Source of the DNA: Jejubacter sp036620675
Lineage (GTDB): Bacteria > Pseudomonadota > Gammaproteobacteria > Enterobacterales > Enterobacteriaceae
Strand: one strand, 5' to 3'
NCBI GenBank assembly: GCA_036620675.1
Contig: JAZHEE010000005.1
DNA: 64,000 nt
A model generated the notes under the pieces. That model had not been told where the DNA came from and searched no databases. It saw nothing but the letters and a program-made list of their open reading frames with translations. The first letter of the stretch is position 1. Each line of letters opens with the position of its first letter. Positions 1-9,200 of this stretch are shown in pieces. The translations under genes and the position numbers were made by a program.

Positions 1-57
1 GGAATCAGCGAACCGGCGTTTCATCAATTGTTGGAGCATTTGAAAAATCTCAAATAA
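1..57 (+). CDS. 3' end of an unidentified gene
   Basis: The window opens inside an open frame that reads GISEPAFHQLLEHLKNLK and stops with TAA at 55-57. Only 18 residues are visible, too few to assign a family. The Leu/Lys-rich amphipathic tail would fit the end of a LysR-type regulator, but that is a guess. The stop lies 64 bp before yphA on the same strand. Confidence 0.4.
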   Translation, partial: GISEPAFHQLLEHLKNLK

Positions 58-121
58 AGTGGCGAATTTGAACGCTTTGCATTAACGTTAAAAGACGTTT
101 ACTGCTTAATGAGTAAAAATC

Positions 122-544
122 ATGAATGCTCTAAGATATCTTTCTTTTGGCGGTGCCACGCCGCTGCTGTTGCTGATTGCTCGTCTGATGATTGTTGCGC
201 TGTTCTTTATTTTTGGTCTTCCTAAGCTGACCGGTTTTAGCGGTACGGTTCAGTATATGCAAATGCTGGGCGCGCCAGCACCGACAGTGGCCGCTGGTAT
301 CGCTGTGGTGATGGAAGTACTGGCGCCAGTCCTGATCGCACTGGGCTTCTTTACCCGTCCGATAGCCGTGCTGTTCTTTTTCTATACGCTGGGAACGGCC
401 TTTATCGGTCATGCCTACTGGAATATGACCGGCGACGCTGTTCAGCCTAATATGATTAACTTCTATAAGAATGTAAGTATTGCCGGTGCCTTTATCCTGC
501 TGGCTATTACCGGCCCGGGGGCTATCTCTCTCGATCGCCGTTAA
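122..544 (+). CDS. yphA: DoxX-family inner-membrane protein YphA
   Basis: This 140-residue protein has about four hydrophobic segments (roughly residues 14-34, 52-74, 78-96 and 116-134), the layout of the DoxX family. From memory it is very close to E. coli YphA: the N-terminus MNALRYLSFG, the segment FYTLGTAFIGHAYWNMTGDA and the C-terminus GPGAISLDRR all match that protein. The biochemical role of YphA is not established; DoxX proteins are often linked to redox stress or quinone-associated membrane functions. It appears to be a single-gene unit, since a strong terminator follows at 553-585. Family assignment is secure and function is unknown. Confidence 0.9.
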   Translation: MNALRYLSFGGATPLLLLIARLMIVALFFIFGLPKLTGFSGTVQYMQMLGAPAPTVAAGIAVVMEVLAPVLIALGFFTRPIAVLFFFYTLGTAFIGHAYWNMTGDAVQPNMINFYKNVSIAGAFILLAITGPGAISLDRR

Positions 545-552
545 CCAATCGT

Positions 553-585
553 AAAACCGCTGGCCAATTCCGGCGGTTTTATTTT
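553..585 (+). terminator. Rho-independent terminator after yphA
   Basis: An 11-bp stem (553-563 with 570-580, one G-U pair) and a 6-nt loop are followed by a T-rich run, 8 bp after the yphA stop codon. Confidence 0.8.
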
Positions 586-882
586 CGCCCGTCATTATCT
601 TCCTGCTAAATATTAGCTACCGGCTCTCTTTTGATTATTGTTTCACCACTTTTAATTCCGTCGTCCCTTTTTGTGTAGCATTGTCGTTTTCAGCAGAGCA
701 CGCGCACATAACTATCAGGTCAGCGGCTGGTTGCCTTGCCTCCCACAGCATATTTCCCTATTCTTCAGCCTTTGCTCACTATCTGCCGGCGGAAAAAGGC
801 GGATTTGCTATTTTTTTGTTCAATTCTGGCGTCGTATGAGTAGAAATCGTCGGCATGCCACGCCACTCCTGGAGCGTAATTA
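586..882. other. Intergenic region upstream of the NSS transporter gene
   Basis: About 300 bp with no convincing gene. A 70-codon open frame at 671-883 has no ribosome-binding site and a composition unlike its neighbours. The segment presumably holds the promoter and leader of the transporter gene; a GGAG ribosome-binding site sits at 871-874, 8 nt before its ATG. Confidence 0.5.
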
Positions 883-2199
883 ATGAGTCAACAGTGGTCA
901 TCCCGTCTCGGGCATGTCCTTGCCGCAGCGGGATCCGCCATCGGCATTGGCGCCATCTGGAAATTTCCCTATGTCACCGCGAATAACGGCGGCGGCGCCT
1001 TTGTACTGATATTTCTGTTCTTTAGTTTTACGCTGGGGCTGGCGGTACTGCTGGCCGAAATCCTGCTGGGAGCCGCGACGCGTTCCGGAGTAGTTAACGC
1101 CTTTAAGAAAGCGGCCGGGCCGCACTGGCGCTGGTTGGGGGGGATGGGGGTATTGACCGGCTGGTTTATTTTCAGCTTCTACAGCGTGGTGGGGGGCTGG
1201 ACTATAGGCTACACCGGGCTGGCGGCAGCGGGGAAACTCAGCACCGGCAGCACTCAGCAACTGGGGCAACTGTTTAACGATTACATCAGCCATCCGATCT
1301 GGCCAGTGCTGACCCATCTGATGTTCAGCGGACTGACCTGCTTCGTGGTACTGGGCGGCGTACAGCGCGGGCTGGAAAAAGGCACCAAAATCATGATGCC
1401 GCTGCTGTTTCTGATCATGCTGGCGCTGATCGTCACCGGTATGATGTTGCCCGGATCTGCAGCGGGTCTGCACACCTTTCTGAACCCGGATTTCTCTAAG
1501 GTGACGGCCGGTAGCGTACTGGATGCGCTGGGGCTGGCCTTCTTTTCGCTCTCCGTAGGACTGGGGGTACACGTGACTTACGGCGCCTATCTGCCGGATA
1601 ATCGCGGCGTCGCTCGCTCTGGCGTATGGGTCGTGACGCTCTCCTGCATGGTCTGCCTCCTGGCAGGGCTGATGATCTTCCCGGCCCTGAGCGCTTCTGG
1701 GCTGGGGATGGATTCCGGGCCGGGTCTCACCTTTATGACCATGCCGGTGTTCTTCAACTGGCTGCCGGGCGGCATTATCTGGGCGGTGTTGTTCTTCCTG
1801 CTACTTCTGGTGGCGGCGCTGTCATCGTCCATCTCGCTGCTGGAGCATATCGTCACCTTCCTGCAGCAGCGTTTTGGCTGGTCGCGCCGCAACAGCGCGC
1901 TGCTGACCACCGCTACCGTTATGCTGGCGGGGATTCCCATTACCCTGTCATTCGGGATCCTTAAGGAATGGACGCTTTTTAATAAGACCCTGTTTGACAT
2001 TCTGGACTATCTGACTTCGAACCTGATGATGCCGACTTTCGGTATCGCTATCAGCCTGTGGTTTGGCTGGTCGAAAAAGAGCGCTGCGCTGATGCCTGCC
2101 GACCTCTCGCCGTTCTGGCGCGGCTGCCTGAAGCTGACCTGGCGCTTTATTGCGCCGCTGTTTATCGGCGCCATTTTGCTGCACGGCGTGTTCGGCTAG
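883..2199 (+). CDS. Sodium-dependent NSS/SNF-family transporter
   Basis: The 438-residue polytopic membrane protein belongs to the neurotransmitter:sodium symporter family (LeuT fold). The N-terminal hallmark is clear: SSRLGHVLAAAGSAIGIGAI followed by WKFPYVTANNGGGAF, which is TM1 with its unwound sodium- and substrate-binding region and the start of TM2. The length and roughly 11 membrane segments match the short bacterial branch (MhsT/TyT1/YocR-like), which imports amino acids with sodium. The substrate cannot be read from sequence; hydrophobic or aromatic amino acids are the usual ligands. Start at 883 is supported by GGAG 8 nt upstream. The gene stands alone between terminators. Confidence 0.9.
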   Translation: MSQQWSSRLGHVLAAAGSAIGIGAIWKFPYVTANNGGGAFVLIFLFFSFTLGLAVLLAEILLGAATRSGVVNAFKKAAGPHWRWLGGMGVLTGWFIFSFYSVVGGWTIGYTGLAAAGKLSTGSTQQLGQLFNDYISHPIWPVLTHLMFSGLTCFVVLGGVQRGLEKGTKIMMPLLFLIMLALIVTGMMLPGSAAGLHTFLNPDFSKVTAGSVLDALGLAFFSLSVGLGVHVTYGAYLPDNRGVARSGVWVVTLSCMVCLLAGLMIFPALSASGLGMDSGPGLTFMTMPVFFNWLPGGIIWAVLFFLLLLVAALSSSISLLEHIVTFLQQRFGWSRRNSALLTTATVMLAGIPITLSFGILKEWTLFNKTLFDILDYLTSNLMMPTFGIAISLWFGWSKKSAALMPADLSPFWRGCLKLTWRFIAPLFIGAILLHGVFG

Positions 2200-2213
2200 T
2201 TTCTCTTCCTGGC

Positions 2214-2244
2214 GGTGCTGGTGCTAAAAGCGTGCGCCAGCACC
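2214..2244 (+). terminator. Terminator-like hairpin after the NSS transporter gene
   Basis: GGTGCTGGTGC (2214-2224) pairs with GCGCCAGCACC (2234-2244) over 11 bp with one G-U pair, 14 bp after the stop. The following AAATTT gives only a weak T tract. Confidence 0.5.
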
Positions 2245-2357
2245 AAATTTCAGTGCATACACTGAGGTAATTTCTGAATAAACCAATCCGTGCGGCATCT
2301 TGTGCCAGACTTCAGAAGCGACTTTCTTCTTTAATCTGACGTCTCTGCTCACGGGGG

Positions 2358-4559
2358 ATGTTTATGCTGGACAGAATTACCGCACATACGCCTCTTGGCC
2401 CTGACGAGCTGAAGTTCTGGTCATTAGAGGGCAGTGAACAACTTTCCCGACCCTACGTCTTTCAGGTGGCGCTACTGAGCCAGAATTTCCACCTCGACAG
2501 GCGAGCCCTGCTGGGGCAGTCCGTCACCCTGGCGATCCCCACTCAGAATCTGCTTACGCCTCGCTATCTGAACGGCAAAGTGACCGCGGCTGCGCTGCGC
2601 AGCGAGGAGATCGACGGCGTCCGCTATGCGGCTTATCAGCTACGGCTGGAGCCTGATCTCTGGCCGATGATGCGCGATCGCAACCTGCGGATTTTCCAGC
2701 AGCAGACGGTGCCGCAAATTGTTAAAACCCTGCTGGCGGAACAGGGCGTCGGGTATGAAGACCGGCTGACGGGTAGCTATCGCCAGTGGGAATACTGCGT
2801 GCAGTATCAGGAAAGCAGCTACAACTTTATCAGCCGCCTGATGGAGCTGGAGGGCATCTACTACTTTTTCCGCCACGAAATGGGCAAGCATACCCTGGTG
2901 TTGATGGATGCCACGCAGTCACATCAACCGTTCGAGGGCTATGAGAGCATCCCGTATCACGTGACGTCATCCGGTGGCACGACCCGGGAAGAGGGGGTCA
3001 GCCAGTGGGCGGTGAATGATGTGGTGACGCCGGGTATTTACAGCCTGGATGATTATGATTTTCGTAAGCCCAACGCCTGGCTGTTTCAGGCCCGGCAGAA
3101 TCCGGTGTCGCCGCAACCGGGGCAGATAGACTTCTATGACTGGCCGGGGCGCTTTGTCGACCATCAGCACGGGGAATTTTATGCCCGTATCCGCCAGGAG
3201 GCCTGGCAGGCGGAACATCGGCAGATTAGCGCCACCGGTACAGCGCTGGGTATCGCGCCGGGACATACGTTTAGTTTGCATAACGCCCCTTCGACCCTCG
3301 ATAGCGAAGAATATCTGGTCACGCAGGCCGAATATCAATTTCGGGATAATCCCTACGCCAGCGGCGGCGAAGCCAGCGAGCAGCGTATCGACTTTAACGT
3401 CATTCCGGCAGATATCGTTTTTCGCCCCCGGCAGGAAGTACCGTGGCCAAAAACCTGCGGGCCGCAAACCGCCAGAGTGGTCGGGCCGAAAGGCGAATCG
3501 ATCTGGACCGATAAATATGGCCGCGTCAAAGTGAAATTCCACTGGGATCGCCTGGCGGCGGGGGATGATACCAGCTCCTGTTGGGTCAGGGTCTCCAGCG
3601 CCTGGGCCGGTCAGGGCTTTGGCGGCGTACAAATTCCCCGGGTTAACGACGAGGTGGTGATCGACTTTATCAACGGCGATCCCGACAGGCCTCTGGTGAT
3701 TGGACGGGTCTACAACGAAGCCAGTATGCCGCCCTGGGCGCTACCGGCAGCGGCAACGCAGATGGGCTTTATGAGCCGCACCAAAGACGGAGCGTCTGAA
3801 AATGCCAATGCCCTGCGTTTTGAAGATAAGGCCGGAGCCGAACAGGTGTGGATTCAGGCCGAACGCAATATGGATACCAACGTTAAGAAGGATGAAAGCC
3901 ATACTGTTGGAACCAATCGCACCAAAACCGTCGGTGCCGATGAAACCAGCCACATTAAACAGAACCGTACTAAAAACGTCGACGGCAATGAAACGGTAAG
4001 CATCGGCCAAAACCGTACCAAAACCGTCAGCGGTAACGAAACCACCACCATCAAACAAAATCGCAGCGACACTATTGAGGGCAATGAGACCCTGACGGTG
4101 CAGCACAACCGCAGCGAGAGCATCACGGGAAATCATGATGCCACAGTGAAAGGCAACCAGACCATAACGGTAAGCCAGGAGCGATCCCGCACCGTAAATG
4201 GCAGTGAAAAGGTCAATATCGCCAAAAATCGCAGCGTTCAGGTGACCGGTCATCAAACGCTGGGCGTTAATGGCAATCGCGAAGCCTCCATTGGCGGGAA
4301 TGAGAGCAAAATCATTACCAAAAAGCAGGAGGTCAGTATTGGCGAAGGGCGAACCATCGTGATTAACGGCGGCGATACCCGCTATACCGACGGTACGGTA
4401 AGCGACGGCGCATCACAGGGATTCCAGATTAACGTAGGGGAATCCACGGGCATCATGCTGTCGCCAGGGAGCATCGAAATTGTCGCAGGCGGCGCCAGTA
4501 TTACCATCAACGCTGAGGGTGTGATGGTCAACGGCAGCAAAATCGAACTTAACGCCTGA
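2358..4559 (+). CDS. vgrG: Type VI secretion tip protein VgrG
   Basis: The 733-residue VgrG forms the trimeric spike at the tip of the type VI secretion tube and carries effectors into target cells. Residues 1 to about 350 match the gp27-like hub (start DRITAHTPLGPDELKFWSLE). About 375-460 hold the gp5 OB-fold (DKYGRVKVKFHWDR, then SSCWVRVSSAWAGQGFGGVQ). From about 510 to 670 there are short degenerate repeats containing NRTKTV and GNET, typical of the triple-stranded beta-helix needle. There is no C-terminal enzymatic extension. The GGGGG at 2353-2357 is spaced better for the second ATG (2364), so the real start may be two codons later. It heads a vgrG-TPR-Rhs unit; no structural T6SS genes are in the window, so this is an orphan effector island. 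Confidence 0.95.
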   Translation: MFMLDRITAHTPLGPDELKFWSLEGSEQLSRPYVFQVALLSQNFHLDRRALLGQSVTLAIPTQNLLTPRYLNGKVTAAALRSEEIDGVRYAAYQLRLEPDLWPMMRDRNLRIFQQQTVPQIVKTLLAEQGVGYEDRLTGSYRQWEYCVQYQESSYNFISRLMELEGIYYFFRHEMGKHTLVLMDATQSHQPFEGYESIPYHVTSSGGTTREEGVSQWAVNDVVTPGIYSLDDYDFRKPNAWLFQARQNPVSPQPGQIDFYDWPGRFVDHQHGEFYARIRQEAWQAEHRQISATGTALGIAPGHTFSLHNAPSTLDSEEYLVTQAEYQFRDNPYASGGEASEQRIDFNVIPADIVFRPRQEVPWPKTCGPQTARVVGPKGESIWTDKYGRVKVKFHWDRLAAGDDTSSCWVRVSSAWAGQGFGGVQIPRVNDEVVIDFINGDPDRPLVIGRVYNEASMPPWALPAAATQMGFMSRTKDGASENANALRFEDKAGAEQVWIQAERNMDTNVKKDESHTVGTNRTKTVGADETSHIKQNRTKNVDGNETVSIGQNRTKTVSGNETTTIKQNRSDTIEGNETLTVQHNRSESITGNHDATVKGNQTITVSQERSRTVNGSEKVNIAKNRSVQVTGHQTLGVNGNREASIGGNESKIITKKQEVSIGEGRTIVINGGDTRYTDGTVSDGASQGFQINVGESTGIMLSPGSIEIVAGGASITINAEGVMVNGSKIELNA

Positions 4560-4568
4560 CGGAAACCG

Positions 4569-6197
4569 ATGATGAAAAACGATGCGAGAAATCCCACCGA
4601 ACAGTTGATGACGCAACTGGCGCTAATGTGGCTGGAAGCCAGCGAAGATCCGCAGGCGCGTCTGTTTATCTGGCGGGTGAAAGCCAACGCTGAAAGCCTG
4701 GTACAGGCATTTATCGCCCTGCAACAACAGCCGCCGGGCGACTACAGCGCGCCGGATCTGTTTATCAGTCTGATGGCGCCGTTTGATACCGGCTATGGCT
4801 ACAGCCACGCCCTGGCGGATGAGCTTATCGAAGGTTATGAAGCCAGCGAAGGCGAACAGGGCTGGGATTTCGAGCCTCTGTTGCCGTGTTACAGCGCGGC
4901 GCAGTGGCAGGCGCTGCTCGGCAATTTCGCAAAAGAACACCAGGAACAGCTGCGCTATGTGGTGACGGTGCTGACGCCGGAGTCGGTCAGCGATGACGCG
5001 GCGCTAATGCGCTGGCTGAACCATAGCGTGGAACAGATTGCTCCCGAGGTACGCTTGATGCTGATCGATACCCTGGAACAGCCAGCCTGGCAGGCGCTTC
5101 AGCAGGATTTTCCCCGACGGGTGCGGCTATTAACGCCGGATATCGACGGTATGAAGCTGATGCAACAGACCGCCAGCCAGCTCAGCGATCGCGATAGCGA
5201 CCGGCTGCGCTGTCGGCAATTTATGGTCGACGCTATGCTGCTGCTGGAGCGGGGAACGCCACAGCAGGTTGAAACCCGGGCCGGTATGGCACTGGCCATC
5301 GCACGTCAAAAGGGCTGGTCGGAGCAGCAGGTGGTGATGCACAACATTGTCGGCGGCGCCTGGCTAAAGGGGCACGCGCCCCATAAGGCGGTCGAGGCAT
5401 ATCATCAGGCCCGCCATGCGGCGCAGTTTGTCGATGCTCAACCGCTGCGGGCGGCGCTACAAATGCAAAGCGCGTTTGGCGAAGGCGGCGCCTGGTTCAA
5501 CGCCGGAGAATACCAGCGGGCCGCCGCAGCATACCGCTCGGCGGCCGTGCTGGCCCAACGGGCGGAAAATCGGGTACTGGAAATAGAAGGGTGGCGGATG
5601 GCGGGGCACTGCCTGGTACTGGGAGGCGATGGCATCACGGCCATGAACAATTATGCCCGGGCGATAGGGGCCGCGCGCCCGCTGTCGGCCGTCGAGCGGG
5701 CGCAAACCACGCTACCGCTGGCGCTTTCGGATCTGCTGCATCTTCAGGACAGCCGCCGCGCTCAGGCGCTGGAGCGCTGCGCCACGTCGTACCAGCAGCG
5801 TAAGAGCCGCTTTATTGCTGACGCTGAAAACACGGTAGCACGGCACGGCGCGACGCCTGCGGCGGTCAGGCAGGTGGAATGCCGGTTACAGCAGAGCCTG
5901 GAGCTTAGCTTTCTGCGAGCCAGAACCCAGCGCGAACAGTTGATTGTCGATGGCTGTCCGGCGTTCCGCCAGATAGTCGCCATTGGCCGCCAGTATTTAC
6001 ATCCCCACTGGAATGGCCTGCCGGAGATCGCTCATCCGTTCGATGCTCCGCCGGGGCAGTGGCAGCAGATGCCGCAATCCATGGCCCAGCCGGACGACGC
6101 GGCGGGCGAATTTATCCAACAAACAGACGCAAGGATCCGGCATGAAAAAGGTGGTGATAATCGCGGCGATCGCACTACTGGTGACAGGCTTTGTTAG
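4569..6197 (+). CDS. Large TPR-like protein between vgrG and rhs, possible effector adaptor
   Basis: This 542-residue soluble protein begins 9 bp after vgrG and is followed by a nested small gene and rhs. I do not recognise a named family. The N-terminal ~200 residues are acidic and Trp-rich; about 215-400 are helical with repeats resembling tetratricopeptides (ALAIARQKGWSEQQVVMHNI, KAVEAYHQARHAAQF, RAAAAYRSAAVLAQRAENRV). No signal peptide or membrane helix is visible. Its place between VgrG and a PAAR-Rhs effector suggests an adaptor or chaperone loading the Rhs protein onto VgrG, the job done elsewhere by DUF1795 (Eag) or DUF4123 proteins, neither of which is encoded here. That role is inferred from position. 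Two adjacent ATG codons (4569, 4572) could start it. Confidence 0.75.
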   Translation: MMKNDARNPTEQLMTQLALMWLEASEDPQARLFIWRVKANAESLVQAFIALQQQPPGDYSAPDLFISLMAPFDTGYGYSHALADELIEGYEASEGEQGWDFEPLLPCYSAAQWQALLGNFAKEHQEQLRYVVTVLTPESVSDDAALMRWLNHSVEQIAPEVRLMLIDTLEQPAWQALQQDFPRRVRLLTPDIDGMKLMQQTASQLSDRDSDRLRCRQFMVDAMLLLERGTPQQVETRAGMALAIARQKGWSEQQVVMHNIVGGAWLKGHAPHKAVEAYHQARHAAQFVDAQPLRAALQMQSAFGEGGAWFNAGEYQRAAAAYRSAAVLAQRAENRVLEIEGWRMAGHCLVLGGDGITAMNNYARAIGAARPLSAVERAQTTLPLALSDLLHLQDSRRAQALERCATSYQQRKSRFIADAENTVARHGATPAAVRQVECRLQQSLELSFLRARTQREQLIVDGCPAFRQIVAIGRQYLHPHWNGLPEIAHPFDAPPGQWQQMPQSMAQPDDAAGEFIQQTDARIRHEKGGDNRGDRTTGDRLC

Positions 6198-6267
6198 CCT
6201 GTCAGACAACGAGCTGACCAGCGAGGCGCGCAACTTCCTGCAGGCCCTGCTGCGAGCGATGTTCTGA
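6142..6267 (+). CDS. 41-residue membrane peptide gene nested at the end of the TPR gene
   Basis: A short frame, MKKVVIIAAIALLVTGFVSL followed by a 21-residue polar tail, overlaps the last 56 bp of the TPR gene in another frame. A good ribosome-binding site (AAGGA, 6131-6135) precedes the ATG by 6 nt. The first 20 residues form one hydrophobic helix after two lysines, as in a small inner-membrane protein or uncleaved signal anchor. It ends 24 bp before rhs. Small membrane proteins of unknown role occur in some Rhs effector operons. Translation is likely from the start signals, and function is unknown. Confidence 0.6.
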   Translation: MKKVVIIAAIALLVTGFVSLSDNELTSEARNFLQALLRAMF

Positions 6268-6291
6268 CCGGAAAGCGTCAGGGGTTGACTT

Positions 6292-9200
6292 ATGCACTCA
6301 AGCTCGCACTTTGATCCCCAGCTTGGGATTGATATTCACACCTATCCGGTCGGGCCACTACCGACGCCGCATATTGCGCTGGTATTCGATGTGTTTGATT
6401 ATCTGCCGGTGCTGGGCACCACGGTTAACGTCAACGGCATTAAGCGCGCCAGCGCGGGTACTGGCGGGCTGGCGGTGCACATTCCGGTCGCTGGCCTCTG
6501 GGTACCGAATATGCGTATGCCGGGCGGGCCGCAACTGGATGATGAGCTGTTTATGGGCAGCAAAACGGTGCTCGTCGATAGCGAACCTTTTGCGCGCATC
6601 ACGATGCCGGTGCTGAGCTGCAATTTTGTCGGCATGATACCGCCGTTACGGCCAAAGCGTCTCAGCAAGCCGAAACCGCTGTCGCTGACCATGCCGCTGA
6701 CCACCAATCTGGCGCTGCCGAATCAGGTTATCGTCGGGGGCCCCTCTACCGTCAACGAGATGGCGCTGGTGATGCGTCTGGGCCTGGCGGCTTTAGGCAA
6801 GGGATTGAAGAAATTCAAGAAAACGCCGCGCTACCGCAAATTTATGGAACAGTTTCAGGCCTTTCGTCGCAAGCTGTTTAAGAATATGGATCCCGGTTTT
6901 TTAAAGTGCAAAGTACTGCGGGCCGAGCCGGTCGACATTCGTGACGGTAGCGTGGCGCTGGAGCAGCGGGATTTCTATCTGCCGGGGAGGCTGCCGCTGG
7001 ACTGGGTGCGCCGCTACTCCTCGGCAAATATCGATGAGGCCGGATATTGCGGCTATGGCTGGTCAACGCCCGCCGATATTCGCCTTGAGCGCGGGGAGGG
7101 CGGTAGTCTGCTGCTTACCCGCCAGGAAGGAATGACTCTTTTTGCTGAAACGCCCACGCAGCCGGGACGCCAGCACGCCACGGCGGGCCTACCGGACGGT
7201 GGACGCCTGTGGTGGGGAGAGGATGAATCGCGGCGGCGCTGGATCTACGAAGATAACGACGGACGGCTTTATCACTTTGACGATGCCGAGAGTATGCCGC
7301 TGGCCGCGCTGGCGGATCGCAACGGCAACCTCTGGCAGTTCGTTCGCAGGCAGGGGCAGCTAGTCCGACTGGTGGAGTGTGTCACTACGGGTAAAACCGG
7401 ACGTGAAATTCACGTGACGACTGAACAGCAACGGATTGTGGCCATGCGGCTGTACGACACCGCCAGTGACGCTTATTCGCCGCTCACCCGCTATGAGTAC
7501 GACGCAGACAATCAACTGGTGGCGGAAATTGATGCCCTGGGCGCCGTCCGGCGCTTCGACTACCAGCAGCGACGGATGATCCGCCACGAGGATCGCAACG
7601 GCCAGGCGTTCCACTACGCCTGGGATAAGGAGTGGCGTGTGATTCACGCCTGGGGGGACGGCGGCGTTTTCGATTATCGCTTCGTTTATCACGACCTGTT
7701 AAACGAGGTGGAAGTCACCGACTCACTCGGTCATACCAGCCATATCCGCTTTGACGCCAGCGGCTTACCGGTCAGCGAAATCGATCCGCTGGGCGGTAAT
7801 ACGGTCTTTACCTACGACGAGTTTGGGCGCCCGCTCAGCGTCACGCAGCCGGATGGCAGACGACATCAGTGGCGTTATAACGAACTGGGGTTAATCGAAG
7901 AAGAGATCCTGCCCGATGGTCATCGCCTGAGTCTGAGCTATAACGACCTGGCGCTTGAGGAGACTCTGATAGACGAGAATGGCGCCACCTGGGAAATGGC
8001 TTACGATCCACGCGGCAACCTGCTGTTAACCCGCGATCCCACTGGTGCTGCCAGACGCTATCGCTATAACGAAGAAGGCCAGATGGTCGAGCGACTGTCC
8101 GCGGACGGCGAGCGGACTACGCTTGAGTACGATCGCTATGGCTTTCCGGTATGTATAGTCAGTAGTCAGGGCCCCCGGTGCCAGTTATGCCACGACCTGC
8201 GCGGTAATTTGCGTCTGAAAAGAGATGGCGCTGGTCAAAAGACCCGCTATGAGTATGACGCCAAAGACAGGCTGACTCAGATGCTTTCGCCGGGTGGAGA
8301 GAGGGTAACCATAGAATATGATCGTGAAGACCAACCTCTGTGCTATCAGGATGAAGTGGGAAATCAGACCCGACTGCGTTACAACGGAACCGGGATGGTG
8401 ACTGAATGCCTGACGGCGGACGGCGGGCGCGTGGCTTATCACTATGACAGCGAAGACCAGCTAACGGCGGTGGTCAATGCCCTGGGCCAGAGCTGGCAAC
8501 TGCGGCGTGATGCCTTAGGGCGAGTCACCGAAGAGGTGGATTACTGGGGGCAGACAACCCGCTATCAGTGGGATTCCACCCAACATTTGCTGCGCCGCAC
8601 CGACCCGTTGGGCCACTCACTCGATTATGGCTATGACCGTGCCGGTCGGCTGAAAGAGAAACGCAGCGGCGACCGGCTGTTAACCCAATATCGCTACGAT
8701 CCCAGCGGTCAGATGACCGGGTGCGATAACGGCTGGCGTCAACTGGCATGGCGTTACGATGCCGCAGGACGGATAGTCACCGAAGAGCAGGATGGTTTTA
8801 TAATAAGGCATCACTATAACGGTAACGGACAGCCCGTTCTGCGGGAAAGCGACGCCGGGCATCGGGTGGCGTTTGGCTGGAATGATGCCGGGCAACTCTC
8901 TTCGATTACCCTCAATGATGACTCACCGGTAACGCTCACTTATGACCATGCGGGCAGAGTGACTAAAGAGCAGTTGAGCGCCGAAGTGGCGCGCCAGATA
9001 GAGTACGACAGTGACGGTCGGCTGACCGCATGGCAAACGCTACGGGGTGAATTACCGCTGTTTTCAACCGGCTATCGCTACGACCGACAGGGCAATATGA
9101 CCCGGCGCAGCGATAGTCAGTGGGGGGACGAGGGCTATCACTATGATGCGGTCGGGCGCTTGCTGACCCATATCGATCCCCAGGCGCATATCCATCGCTT

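Noticed and set aside
671..883. 70-codon open frame whose stop overlaps the NSS transporter start
   Set aside because: No ribosome-binding site, Cys- and Arg-rich shadow-like composition and no recognisable similarity; the overlap is probably fortuitous.
3800..4350. Tandem repeats within vgrG
   Set aside because: They are explained by the degenerate beta-helix repeats of the VgrG needle, not by a separate DNA repeat or CRISPR array.
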